Shown here: in pieces, positions 7,920 to 18,935 of the stretch
Layout: every line of letters starts with the position of its first letter
Position numbering within the stretch: position 1 is the first letter of the stretch
DNA from: Sphaerisporangium rubeum
Lineage (GTDB): Bacteria; Actinomycetota; Actinomycetes; Streptosporangiales; Streptosporangiaceae
Assembly (NCBI RefSeq): GCF_014207705.1
Contig: NZ_JACHIU010000001.1
Span: forward strand, 6,440,501-6,504,500
DNA length: 64,000 bases
Direction of reading: 5' to 3'
Position numbers and translations under genes: made by a program
Notes under the pieces: generated by a model
What the model was told of the DNA's origin: nothing
The model's database searches: none
Seen by the model: the letters and a program-made list of their open reading frames with translations, nothing else

Positions 7920-9092
7920 TCAGTCGGTGGTGAGGATGAGGCCGCTGGTGGGGACGCCGGTGCCGGCGGTTATCACTACGTTTCGAGTGTCGGGGATCTG
8001 GTTGGCGGCGGTGCCTCTTAGTTGGCGGACGGCTTCGGCTATGCCGTTCATGCCGTGGATGTACGCTTCGCCGAGTTGGCCGCCGTTGGGGTTCACGGGG
8101 AGGCGGCCGCCTAGTTCTATGGCGGCGTCGGCTATGTAGTCCTTTGCCTCACCTTTGGGGCAGAAGCCTAGTTCTTCCAACTGGCAGAGGACGAAGGGGG
8201 TGAAGTGGTCGTAGAGGATGGTGGTCTGGATGTCGGCGGGGGTGAGGCCGGACATTGACCAGAGTTTTCCGGCTACCACTCCCATTTCGGGGAGGCCGGT
8301 CATGTCGTCTCTGTAGAAGCTGGTCATCATCATCTGGCCGGTGGCGGAGCCTTGGGCCGCGGCGGTGATGACGGCCGGGGAGCGGCGGAGGTCGCGGGCC
8401 CGGTCTGTCGAGGTGACGACCAGGGCTACGGCGCCGTCGCTTTCCTGGCAGCAGTCGAGCAGGTGGAGGGGTTCGACGATCCATTTGGAGCGTTGGTGGT
8501 CGTCGAGGGTTATGGGACGGTTGTGGAACCAGGCGGCGGGGTTGGTCGACGCGTGTTTTCGCATGGCCACGGCCACTCGGCCGAAGTCTTCCGAGGTGGC
8601 GCCGTAGACGTGCATGTAGCGGCGCGCGAACATGGCGACCCAGGCGGCGGGGGTCATGAGGCCGTACGGGACGTGCCAGCTCATTTCCACGCCTAGAGAG
8701 GACGGTTCGCCGCCGAGGCCGGCGTTGGGCTGGCCGAACCTGCGGCCGGAGCGTTCGTTGAAGGCGCGGTAGCAGACGACGGTGGTGGCGGCGCCGGTGG
8801 CTACGGCCATCGCGGCGTGCATGACGGTGCCGCAGGCGGCGCCACCGCCGTACTCGACGCGGGAGAAGAAGGACAGGTCGCCGATGCCGGTTTCCCTGGC
8901 CACGGCGATCTCCTGATTGGCGTCCTGGGTGAAGGTCACCATGCCGTCCACGTCGGCGGGGTTCAGGCCGGCGTCGTCGAGCGCGTTGTGGACGGCTTCG
9001 GCGGCGAGCTGGAGTTCGGTGCGGCCGGATTCCTTGGAGAACTCGGTCGCGCCGATGCCGGCGATGGCGGTGCGGCCGGAGAGTGAGTTCAC
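7920..9092 (-). CDS. ltp2: Ltp2-like thiolase-fold aldolase for steroid side-chain cleavage
   Basis: The 390-residue protein has a thiolase fold of the lipid-transfer-protein type (TAIAGIGATEFSKESGRTELQLAAEAV at the start, GVEMSWHVPYG, and FTPFVLCQLEELGFC, NPNGGQLGEAYIHGMNG near the end). In Mycobacterium tuberculosis Ltp2 is a retro-aldolase that releases propionyl-CoA from the 17-hydroxy-3-oxo-pregnene side chain and needs the DUF35 domain of ChsH2 as partner. The gene order here, chsE1-chsE2-chsH2-chsH1-ltp2, is that of the igr operon, which makes the assignment strong. It lies 72 bases after chsH1 and is the last gene of the operon. Confidence 0.9.
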   Translation of the reverse strand: MNSLSGRTAIAGIGATEFSKESGRTELQLAAEAVHNALDDAGLNPADVDGMVTFTQDANQEIAVARETGIGDLSFFSRVEYGGGAACGTVMHAAMAVATGAATTVVCYRAFNERSGRRFGQPNAGLGGEPSSLGVEMSWHVPYGLMTPAAWVAMFARRYMHVYGATSEDFGRVAVAMRKHASTNPAAWFHNRPITLDDHQRSKWIVEPLHLLDCCQESDGAVALVVTSTDRARDLRRSPAVITAAAQGSATGQMMMTSFYRDDMTGLPEMGVVAGKLWSMSGLTPADIQTTILYDHFTPFVLCQLEELGFCPKGEAKDYIADAAIELGGRLPVNPNGGQLGEAYIHGMNGIAEAVRQLRGTAANQIPDTRNVVITAGTGVPTSGLILTTD

Positions 9093-9164
9093 CTCGGTAC
9101 GCCTTTCTGGGGAAGAAGGTGCCTTTCCATGAACCGGGTCCGTGGGGGGACGGAATCTGGTGGG

Positions 9165-9572
9165 TCAGTGGGGGAGGCGGAATCTGACGGTGCCGGTGGC
9201 GTGGTCGCCGAGGCTTACGGCGCCGCGGACGTCGACGGTGAAGTCGCCGTTCACGCAGGACACGACGGCGCCGGTGATGGTGAGGACGTCGCCGGCGTAC
9301 GCGGGGACGCCGAGGCGGACGTTGATGCCGCGGATCAGGGTCTGCGGTCCGGACCAGTCGGTGACGAAGCGTTCCACCAGGCCCATGGTGGTGAGGATGT
9401 TGAGGAAGATGTCCTTGGAGCCTTGGGCCCGTGCGTTCTCGACGTCGTGGTGGACGGGGGTGAAGTCCATGGTGGCGATGGCGGTGGAGACGACGGTGGT
9501 GGGGGTGAGGTTGATGGTCAGCGGCGGCAGGGCCGTGCCGAGGGTGATCTCCGCTTGGGTCAGGGTGCGCAT
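9165..9572 (-). CDS. chsH1: ChsH1-like MaoC hydratase subunit
   Basis: The ATG at 9572 overlaps the chsH2 stop by one base; the longer frame upstream is a shadow. The 135-residue protein has a single hot-dog/MaoC domain with the FTPVHHD motif near residue 40, the usual catalytic Asp/His segment of (R)-enoyl-CoA hydratases. In mycobacteria ChsH1 pairs with the MaoC half of ChsH2 to hydrate the 3-carbon steroid side-chain enoyl-CoA. The flanking ltp2 and chsH2 support this role. Confidence 0.9.
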   Translation of the reverse strand: MRTLTQAEITLGTALPPLTINLTPTTVVSTAIATMDFTPVHHDVENARAQGSKDIFLNILTTMGLVERFVTDWSGPQTLIRGINVRLGVPAYAGDVLTITGAVVSCVNGDFTVDVRGAVSLGDHATGTVRFRLPH

Positions 9573-10525
9573 CAGGCCTCCCGGGGTGCCCACATCGGCA
9601 GGGTGAGGTCGTCGTCCATCTCGCGGTACGTCACGCGTACCGGCATTCCGACGGTGACCTGGTCCGGTGGACAGTCGACGATGTTCCCGACCATCCGCAC
9701 GCCTTCCGGCAGGCAGACCACGGCGACGACGAACGGCGTGCGGGGGCCGGGGACGGGGGGGTTGTGGTGGACGACGTAGCTGAACACCTCGCCGGTCCCG
9801 GCGGCCGTGACGTACGTGCGGTTGAGCGAACGGCAGGCGGTGCAGAACGGACCGGGTGGGTGCCGTAGTTCGCCGCAGTCGCCGCATTTCTGGATCCGGA
9901 GCTCGCCGGCCCGCACGCCGTCCCAGAAGAAGGCGGTGTCGCGGTTGACGGCGGGACGCAGCGGATAGGGGTCGCGCCTCCCCGGGGCCGGTTTCTGTTC
10001 CCAGGGCCGGAACTTCAGGATGCGGAACATCATCTCGGCGACCGGTTCGTCGCCGACGTACCAGGTGATGACCCAGGTGACGAAGTACCCGGCGCCGAGC
10101 GCGGTGGTCTTCGGGCCGGTGAGGCCGGTCAGGCGGGTGGCGGGTGCCACGCGTTCGCCGAGCCGCAGGTAGCGGTGGTAGGTCTGCTCGCAGTTGGTGG
10201 CGACGACGCCGGTGAAGCCGTCGGCGTCCAGCAGGTCGAGCACGCCGCCGATGGGGCTCGCGCCGGTCTCGGTCCGCACGCCGGCCATCGTCCAGACCTG
10301 GATCATGGCGGGTGGCGCCACGATCTCGCCGTGCACCGTGCCGGCGGCGAAATCGGCGTCGGTGTACAGCGGGTTGGCGTCCCCCATCGCGTCCACCCAG
10401 TGGCGGATCATCGGCAGGTTCACCGGGTCCACGGCGGCGGCGCCGCGCACCTCCCCCACGGCGATCTGCTCATCGGCCAGAGCCATGAGGCGTTCGTGGA
10501 CGTCCGATCCCGCCGTCGTGGTCAC
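9572..10525 (-). CDS. chsH2: ChsH2-like MaoC hydratase fused to DUF35 OB-fold domain
   Basis: The 317-residue protein has an N-terminal MaoC-like hot-dog half (residues about 20-175, with NPLYTDADFA and VAPPAMIQVW) and a C-terminal DUF35 part with a zinc ribbon (KCGDCGELRHPPGPFCTAC, four Cys) followed by an OB fold. This two-domain order and length match mycobacterial ChsH2. The MaoC half works with ChsH1 as hydratase and the DUF35 half binds Ltp2 to form the active aldolase. It sits between chsE2 and chsH1 in one leftward operon. Confidence 0.92.
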   Translation of the reverse strand: MTTTAGSDVHERLMALADEQIAVGEVRGAAAVDPVNLPMIRHWVDAMGDANPLYTDADFAAGTVHGEIVAPPAMIQVWTMAGVRTETGASPIGGVLDLLDADGFTGVVATNCEQTYHRYLRLGERVAPATRLTGLTGPKTTALGAGYFVTWVITWYVGDEPVAEMMFRILKFRPWEQKPAPGRRDPYPLRPAVNRDTAFFWDGVRAGELRIQKCGDCGELRHPPGPFCTACRSLNRTYVTAAGTGEVFSYVVHHNPPVPGPRTPFVVAVVCLPEGVRMVGNIVDCPPDQVTVGMPVRVTYREMDDDLTLPMWAPREA

Positions 10526-10537
10526 CAGGTCTCCTCC

Positions 10538-11692
10538 TCAGCGTGGCGGCCGGGGTAGTCGCAGGCCGAGCATCGCGATCAGTTCGCGCTGCACCTCGTT
10601 CACTCCCCCGCCGAAGGTCAGCACGATCGCGCCTTTGACCCCTTGGTCCATGGACTCCATGAACGCGGCGGTCTCGGGGTCGGACGGGTCGCCGTACCTG
10701 GCCAGGGTCTCGCCGACGATCCTGCCGATCTCCTGCATGCGCTCCGAGCCGTAGATCTTGGTGGCGGAGGCGTCGGGTGCGCCGAGCCAGCCGAGGTCCA
10801 TGTTGGCGGCGACCTGCCAGTTCAGCAGTTCGTTGGTGCGGAAGCAGGCGTGCGCGCGGGCCAGCGCGCGGCGTACGGCGGGTTCCTCGATGACGCCGGT
10901 GCGGCGGGCCCAGGCGGCGAAGCGGTCGCTCACGCGGGCCAGGTTGCCTGCCGGGCCGAGGGTGACACGTTCGTGGTTGAGCTGGTTGACGATCAGGTCC
11001 CAGCCTTTGTTCTCCTCGCCGACCAGCATGTCCACCGGGACACGTACGTCGCTGTAGTACGTGGAGTTGGTGTGGTGGCGGCCGTCCATGGTGACGATCG
11101 GGGTCCAGGAGAAGCCGGGGTCGGCGGTGTCGGCGATCAGGATGGAGATGCCGCGGTGTTTCCTGGCGCCGGGGTCGGTGCGCGCGGCGAGCCAGATGTA
11201 CTGCGCGTGGTGCGCGCCGGAGGTGAAGATCTTCTGGCCGTTCACGACGTAGTGTCCGCCGTCCCTGACGGCCGTGGTGCGCAGGGACGCGAGGTCGGTA
11301 CCGGCGTCCGGCTCGCTGTAGCCGATGGCGAAGTGACAGTCCCCGGCGAGGATGCGGGGGAGGAAGTGTTCCTTCTGCTCGGGGGTGCCGTACTGCATGA
11401 GGGTGGGGCCGACGGTCTGGAGCGTGATGATGGGGTACGGCACCTCGGCGCGCGCGATCTCGTTGGCGAAGATCTGCTGCTCCAGGGGGCCGAGCCCGGC
11501 GCCGCCGTACTCCTTGGGCCAGCCGAGGCCGAGTTTGCCGTCGCGGCCGAGTCTGCGGCAGTGCTCGATGTACGCCGCGCCGAACGGGTCCTCGGCCAGC
11601 CGTTCCCGGTCCTCGGGGGTGAGGCAGCCGGCGAAGTAGTCGCGCAGTTCGTCGCGGAGCCGCTTCTGCTCGGGGGTGAGGTCGATCAGCAT
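10538..11692 (-). CDS. chsE2: ChsE2-like acyl-CoA dehydrogenase subunit (FadE29 type)
   Basis: The ATG at 11692 (MLIDLTPEQKRLRDEL) gives 384 residues, the normal length; the much longer open frame upstream is an antisense-style extension through chsE1. Family marks include FAIGYSEPDAGTDLASLRTTA and VNGQKIFTSGAHHAQYIWLAARTD in the FAD/acyl-CoA binding region, and the C-terminal GGGVNEVQRELIAMLGL. In the igr operon FadE28 and FadE29 form an alpha2beta2 dehydrogenase acting on 3-carbon steroid side-chain CoA esters. The gene starts inside the end of chsE1 (7-base overlap), consistent with equal synthesis of both subunits. Confidence 0.9.
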   Translation of the reverse strand: MLIDLTPEQKRLRDELRDYFAGCLTPEDRERLAEDPFGAAYIEHCRRLGRDGKLGLGWPKEYGGAGLGPLEQQIFANEIARAEVPYPIITLQTVGPTLMQYGTPEQKEHFLPRILAGDCHFAIGYSEPDAGTDLASLRTTAVRDGGHYVVNGQKIFTSGAHHAQYIWLAARTDPGARKHRGISILIADTADPGFSWTPIVTMDGRHHTNSTYYSDVRVPVDMLVGEENKGWDLIVNQLNHERVTLGPAGNLARVSDRFAAWARRTGVIEEPAVRRALARAHACFRTNELLNWQVAANMDLGWLGAPDASATKIYGSERMQEIGRIVGETLARYGDPSDPETAAFMESMDQGVKGAIVLTFGGGVNEVQRELIAMLGLRLPRPPR

Positions 11693-12756
11693 CGGACCAG
11701 TTCTCCGATCGCGTCGAGCCGGGCCTCCACGCCGCCGAGCAGGTGGGCCCGGTGCTTGGCCCAGGCGAAGTAGCGGTGCAGGGGGTAGGTCACGTCGAGG
11801 CCGAGGCCACCGTGCAGGTGCTGGCAGGTGTACAGCGCGAGCAGGCCGGCGTCGGCGACGGTGTGCGCGGCGACGGCCAGGTCGAGCTCGGCCTCGGCGT
11901 GCAGGCCCTGGTCGACGCGCCAGGCGCCGGACCACATGGCGACGTCCAGTGCGCGGCCCGCGATGTAGACGTCGGCGATCTGCATGGTGACGGCCTGGAA
12001 CTCGGCGAGCACGCGGTCGAACTGCCTGCGGGTCCTGATGTGCTGTGTCGTGAGGTCGAGCGCGCCGGCGAGCACGCCTGAGGCGGTGGCGGTGATCGCG
12101 GCGAGGGTGAGCAGGCGCAGCAGGGTGAACGCGGCGCCGTCGTCGGCGCCGACCGGGTCGCCGGGGGTGTCGTCGAGGGTCAGCGCCGCGGCGGGCTCTC
12201 CGGTGGCCGTCGGCACGGGGTGGACGGTGGCGTCCCGTGGACGTACCAGGAACAGGCCGACGCCTCGGGGGGTGCGGGCCGGCACCAGGATGGCCTCGGA
12301 CTCGGCGGCGTGGCCGACCATGGTCTTGCGGCCGGTCAGCAGCCGGCGGTCGCCGTCCTCGCGTGCGGTGGTGAGCGGCTCGGCGCCTAGGTCGCGGCCG
12401 GGTTCCAGCGGGGCCGCGGTGAGCACGATCTCGCCTTCGGCGAGGCGGGTCAGCGCGGCGCGCTGCTCGGCCGAGCCGTGGCGGCCGACGACCATGCCGG
12501 CGACCAGTGCGTCCTGCAGGGGTATCGGCGCGACGTGGGCCCCGGCCTCGCGGAGCACGACGGCCATCTCGACGGCGCCGAGCCCGGCGCCGCCGGACTC
12601 CTCCGGCAGGCAGGCGCCGACGAGGCCGGCCTTGGCGGTCGCGGCCCACAGCCCCGTGTCGTACGGCTTGGTGTCGTCGCCGGCCGTCTCGCGACCGAAC
12701 AGGCCCGCGGCCAGGCTCCGCAGCTCGGCCTGGGTCTCGTCCAGGGTGAAATCCAT
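11686..12756 (-). CDS. chsE1: ChsE1-like acyl-CoA dehydrogenase subunit (FadE28 type)
   Basis: Start at the ATG at 12756 (MDFTLDETQAELRSLA), preceded by AAGGGGG. The 356-residue protein is an acyl-CoA dehydrogenase fold of the shorter, more divergent kind typical of the FadE28 subunit, with a C-terminal RRQFDRVLAEFQAVTMQIADVYI helix and HLHGGLGLDVTYPLHRYFAWAK. It is the first gene of the leftward igr-like operon, 180 bp from the divergent KstR-like regulator. Unlike in M. tuberculosis, cyp125 is not the operon's first gene; a CYP125-like gene lies 10 kb away. Confidence 0.9.
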   Translation of the reverse strand: MDFTLDETQAELRSLAAGLFGRETAGDDTKPYDTGLWAATAKAGLVGACLPEESGGAGLGAVEMAVVLREAGAHVAPIPLQDALVAGMVVGRHGSAEQRAALTRLAEGEIVLTAAPLEPGRDLGAEPLTTAREDGDRRLLTGRKTMVGHAAESEAILVPARTPRGVGLFLVRPRDATVHPVPTATGEPAAALTLDDTPGDPVGADDGAAFTLLRLLTLAAITATASGVLAGALDLTTQHIRTRRQFDRVLAEFQAVTMQIADVYIAGRALDVAMWSGAWRVDQGLHAEAELDLAVAAHTVADAGLLALYTCQHLHGGLGLDVTYPLHRYFAWAKHRAHLLGGVEARLDAIGELVRC

Positions 12757-12788
12757 CGAGCACCCCCTTGAGCGTGTCAGCCGCAAAC

Positions 12789-12802
12789 TAGAACACATTC
12801 TA
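12789..12802. promoter_or_regulatory. KstR-type operator in front of the chsE1 operon
   Basis: TAGAACACATTCTA matches the published mycobacterial KstR motif TnnAACnnGTTnnA with one mismatch (ATT for GTT) and lies 33 bases before the chsE1 start. It should let the adjacent KstR-like protein repress the operon. Confidence 0.6.
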
Positions 12803-12923
12803 TTCGCTGTCCATAGCCTTTCCGTGGAAGATCGCCGGCGATGAGTGAGCGCATCACAAAGAACATGGAAGAACGGCATTCAATGTTGACCGGCCGGTAA
12901 CAAGGTCTACCTGCGGGTAATCC

Positions 12924-12937
12924 GGTAACGTGTTCTC
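12924..12937. promoter_or_regulatory. KstR-type operator abutting the regulator's start codon
   Basis: GGTAACGTGTTCTC carries the AACnnGTT core of the KstR motif but not its outer T and A. It ends exactly where the regulator's ATG begins, suggesting autoregulation of a leaderless transcript. Confidence 0.45.
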
Positions 12938-15845
<2,908 letters not shown>

Positions 15846-17132
15846 GCGGCGTACTCCTTCAGCACGATGGCGTCGGCCTTGCCGAACTGCGCGGCCATGA
15901 CGCGCTTCATCGGCCAGCGGGTCATCATGCGCATCGAGAACGCGCGCAGTGAGATCATGAACCGTGACCGGGGAGCGAAGCCGCTGACACCGCCGGGTGG
16001 CAACTGGACGCAGGCGGCGACGTAGTCGCGCATCTCGTCCTGGTAGCGCGCGAACGCGGCCTCGTGGTCGTCCGGCGTGGCCGCCAGCTCACCCGCGAGG
16101 ACGTAGGCGCCGACCAGCGACATGCTGGTGCCGAGGCCCGCGAGCGGTGAGCCGCAGTAGCCGGCGTCCCCCACCAGCGTGACCCGGCCACGCCACCAGC
16201 GGTCCACGTGCACCTGGCTGACCTCGTCGAAGTAGAAGTCCGGCGCGTCCGGCAACTGCCGGAGGATCTCGGGGACCCGCCAGCCGGCGCCTGCCAGCTT
16301 CCTGGCCACGATGTCCCGTTGCCGGCTCACGTCCTGCCGGTCGTAGGCGAGCGGCGGCGAGGTGAAGGTGAGCGAGGCCTTCGCCGTGCCGCCGCGCTCG
16401 GGCCGCAGGCCCGCCACCAGGCCGCCGGGAGCGTTGTACATCAGGAACCAGTTGTCCAGGTCACCCGGGTCCCGCACGGTGAAGTACGCCGTGTACGCAC
16501 CGAGGTGACGCACGTACTCGGAGTCCGGCCCGAAGGCGAGCCCGCGCACCGCCGAGTGCACGCCGTCCGCGCCGACCACGATGTCGAACCGGCGCCTGGA
16601 CCCGCCGGCGAACACCACATCCACCCCGTCGGCACGTTGCGCGAGCATGGTGACGCGGTCGCCGAAGACGTACTCGACGTAGCCGCGTGTGGCGTCGTAC
16701 AGGATGCGCGCGAGGTCACCGCGCATGATCTCGATGTCGGCCACGATGCCCTCGCCACCGAACGCGTCCACCGGCATCGACGCGGTGCGGCGGCCCCGGC
16801 CGTCCACGAAGGCGAAGCCGCGTTCGTCCGCCTGGTGCCGCCGCACCTCCGGCATGATCCCCATCCGCTCGGCCACGTCACGCGCGACCCCGCGCAGGTC
16901 GACCGCGTGCCCTCCCGGCCGCACCCCGGACGCGCGCTCCACGACCGTCACCACGAAGCCGTGCCGGCTCAGCCAGTGGGCCAGCGCGGGCCCGGCGATG
17001 CCGGCGCCTGAGATGAGCACACTCGTCGCTTCCATGGAACACCTCCACATTTATGTACAGCGTACGCAGATAATTACGTACACGCTACAGTCCTTGGGAA
17101 ACACCGGCAAGTACAAGCTTGATGGCTCGATT

Positions 17133-17189
17133 GTGTACTAGTACACCGTGCGGGTCGCACCGTGTCGCCGCCTCTGGTGTACTAGTACA
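17133..17189. promoter_or_regulatory. Twin TGTACTAGTACA operators between monooxygenase and its regulator
   Basis: The 12-bp palindrome TGTACTAGTACA occurs at 17134-17145 (extended to GTGTACTAGTACAC at 17133-17146) and again at 17178-17189, 44 bp apart and so roughly on one helix face. More TGTAC/GTACG elements lie at 17055-17092 near the monooxygenase start. The second copy ends 18 bases before the regulator ATG. These are probable binding sites of the GntR-TetR protein. Confidence 0.7.
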
Positions 17190-17207
17190 TGGACCCCAGG
17201 AGGACGC

Positions 17208-18146
17208 ATGACCGACCCCGCTCCGCCTTACCTGCGCATCGCCGACGACCTCCGCCGGCGCATCACCTCAGGCGAGCTGCGTCCCGGCGACCGCGTCCCC
17301 TCGGCGCGCCACATCACCCGAGAGTGGGGTGTCGCGATCGCCACCGCCATGAAGGTCCTCACCGTCCTGCGCCAGGACGGCCTCACCACCGTCCGGCCCG
17401 GGGTCGGCACCGTGGTCGCGGGCTCCCCCCTCCCCCGTCCCGCCAGACCGGCCTCCGGTCGCGACACCGCCGACCTCACCCGCGACCGCGTCGTCCGCGC
17501 CGCCATCGCGCTCGCCGACGTCGAAGGCATGGCGGAGCTGTCCATGCGGCGCGTCGCCAACGCGCTCGGCGTCGCCACGATGTCGCTGTACCGGCACGTC
17601 CCGAGCAAGGACGACCTCGTCCTCCTCATGATCGACACCGCGCTCGGCGAGGAGACCTTCCCCGCCACCCGGCCGGACGGCTGGCGCGCACGGCTCGAAC
17701 TCAGCACCCGCATGCTGTGGCGCCTCTTCCACCGCCACCCCTGGCTGGCCCCCGCCATGTCCCTGACCCGGCCCCAACTCGCCCCCAACGCGCTCCAGTA
17801 CGCCGAGTGGGGGCTGACGGCGTTCGACGGCACCGACCTCGACCCCGAGCATCGCCTGTACGTGCACGTGATGCTGTTCAGCTACGTCCGGGGCCTCGCC
17901 ACCGCGCTGGAACCCGAGGCGGAGGCGGAACGCGAGACCGGCCTGACCAACGACGAATGGATGGAGTCGCACGAGGACGAGTTCGCGGGGATCGACGGAA
18001 CCGGAGCCCTGGCGTCGTTCATGCGGAGCGACGTCGAGTTCGACCTGGACAAACTCTTCGAGTTCGGCCTGGCACGTCTCCTCGACGGCCTTCAGGTCCT
18101 CCAGAGCCGTCCGCACGCGGAACGAGTCGCACCCCCGCCTCGTTGA
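17208..18146 (+). CDS. GntR-TetR fusion transcriptional regulator
   Basis: Start at ATG 17208 behind AGGAGG. The 312-residue protein joins two DNA-binding modules: a GntR winged helix (residues 5-75, YLRIADDLRRRITSGELRPGDRVPSARHI) and, after a Pro-rich linker, a TetR helix-turn-helix (residues 85-140, DRVVRAAIALADVEGMAELSMRRVANALGVATMSLYRHVPSKDDL) with a TetR_C-type ligand domain. This architecture is known in actinomycetes. It is divergent from the FAD monooxygenase and probably controls both through the twin palindromes upstream. Confidence 0.88.
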   Translation: MTDPAPPYLRIADDLRRRITSGELRPGDRVPSARHITREWGVAIATAMKVLTVLRQDGLTTVRPGVGTVVAGSPLPRPARPASGRDTADLTRDRVVRAAIALADVEGMAELSMRRVANALGVATMSLYRHVPSKDDLVLLMIDTALGEETFPATRPDGWRARLELSTRMLWRLFHRHPWLAPAMSLTRPQLAPNALQYAEWGLTAFDGTDLDPEHRLYVHVMLFSYVRGLATALEPEAEAERETGLTNDEWMESHEDEFAGIDGTGALASFMRSDVEFDLDKLFEFGLARLLDGLQVLQSRPHAERVAPPPR

Positions 18147-18162
18147 TCCCCTACACTCTGAG

Positions 18163-18194
18163 ACGTCGGATGTCCGATCCGTGACGTCCGACGT
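18163..18194. promoter_or_regulatory. Inverted-repeat operator before the FadR-type gene
   Basis: ACGTCGGA (18163-18170) and TCCGACGT (18187-18194) are exact inverted repeats; an inner CGGATGTCCG palindrome lies at 18167-18176. The site is 21 bases before the GTG of the downstream regulator, so autoregulation is likely. Confidence 0.55.
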
Positions 18195-18215
18195 AACACA
18201 TGAGGTGATGTACAG

Positions 18216-18887
18216 GTGGCGGTAACAGACGCCGCGATCGACAAGATCAAAGGGATGATCGTCTCCGGCGAGCTGGCCCCCGGGGCCCGGCTCCCCAAGG
18301 AGGCCGACCTCGCCGAACGCCTCGGCCTGTCCCGCAACTCCCTGCGTGAGGCCGTCCGGGCCCTCTCCCTGATCAACGTGCTCGACGTCCGCCAAGGCGA
18401 CGGCACCTACGTGACGAGCCTCGAACCCCGCCTCCTGCTCGACGCGCTGTCCTTCGTCGTCGACTTCCACCGCGACGACACCGTCCTGGAGTTCTTCCAG
18501 GTCCGCCGCATCCTCGAACCCGCCGCCACCGCCATGGCCGCCACCATCATGACCCCCGAGGACATCGACGACCTCAAAGCCATCCTCGACGCCGTCCCCG
18601 ACAACCCGACCGTCGAAGAAATGGTCGCCAACGACCTCGAGTTCCACCAGCGCATCGCCGTGGGCTCCGGCAACACCGTCCTCGCCTCCCTGATCGAAAG
18701 CCTCTCCGCCCCCACCACCAGGGCCCGCGTCTGGCGCGGACTCACCCAGGAAGGCGCCAACCTCAAAACCCAGGAACAACACCTCGCCATCTACGAGGCC
18801 ATCGCCTCCCACCAGCCGGAAATAGCCAGAAGCTGGGCCACCGTCCACATCTCCGGCGTCGAGGAATGGCTCCGCCGGGCCCTGTGA
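18216..18887 (+). CDS. FadR-subfamily GntR regulator
   Basis: The 223-residue protein starts at a GTG with GAGGTGATG upstream. It has a GntR winged helix (residues 1-70, PGARLPKEADLAERLGLSRNSLREAVRALS) and an FCD effector domain (residues about 85-215) with the metal-binding Asp/His pattern (NDLEFHQRIA, later HLAIYEAIASHQ). FCD regulators usually sense organic acids or sugar acids. No metabolic operon is adjacent, so its target is unclear. Confidence 0.85.
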   Translation: MAVTDAAIDKIKGMIVSGELAPGARLPKEADLAERLGLSRNSLREAVRALSLINVLDVRQGDGTYVTSLEPRLLLDALSFVVDFHRDDTVLEFFQVRRILEPAATAMAATIMTPEDIDDLKAILDAVPDNPTVEEMVANDLEFHQRIAVGSGNTVLASLIESLSAPTTRARVWRGLTQEGANLKTQEQHLAIYEAIASHQPEIARSWATVHISGVEEWLRRAL

Positions 18888-18935
18888 CCCGCGCGACAAG
18901 TCACGCGACAGCGGGTGGCGTGGTAGGCATGGCAC

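Noticed and set aside
10538-12763. A 741-codon minus-strand frame suggesting a fused double acyl-CoA dehydrogenase
   Set aside because: The first ~357 codons are an out-of-frame, Arg/Pro-rich shadow of chsE1; the true chsE2 starts at 11692.
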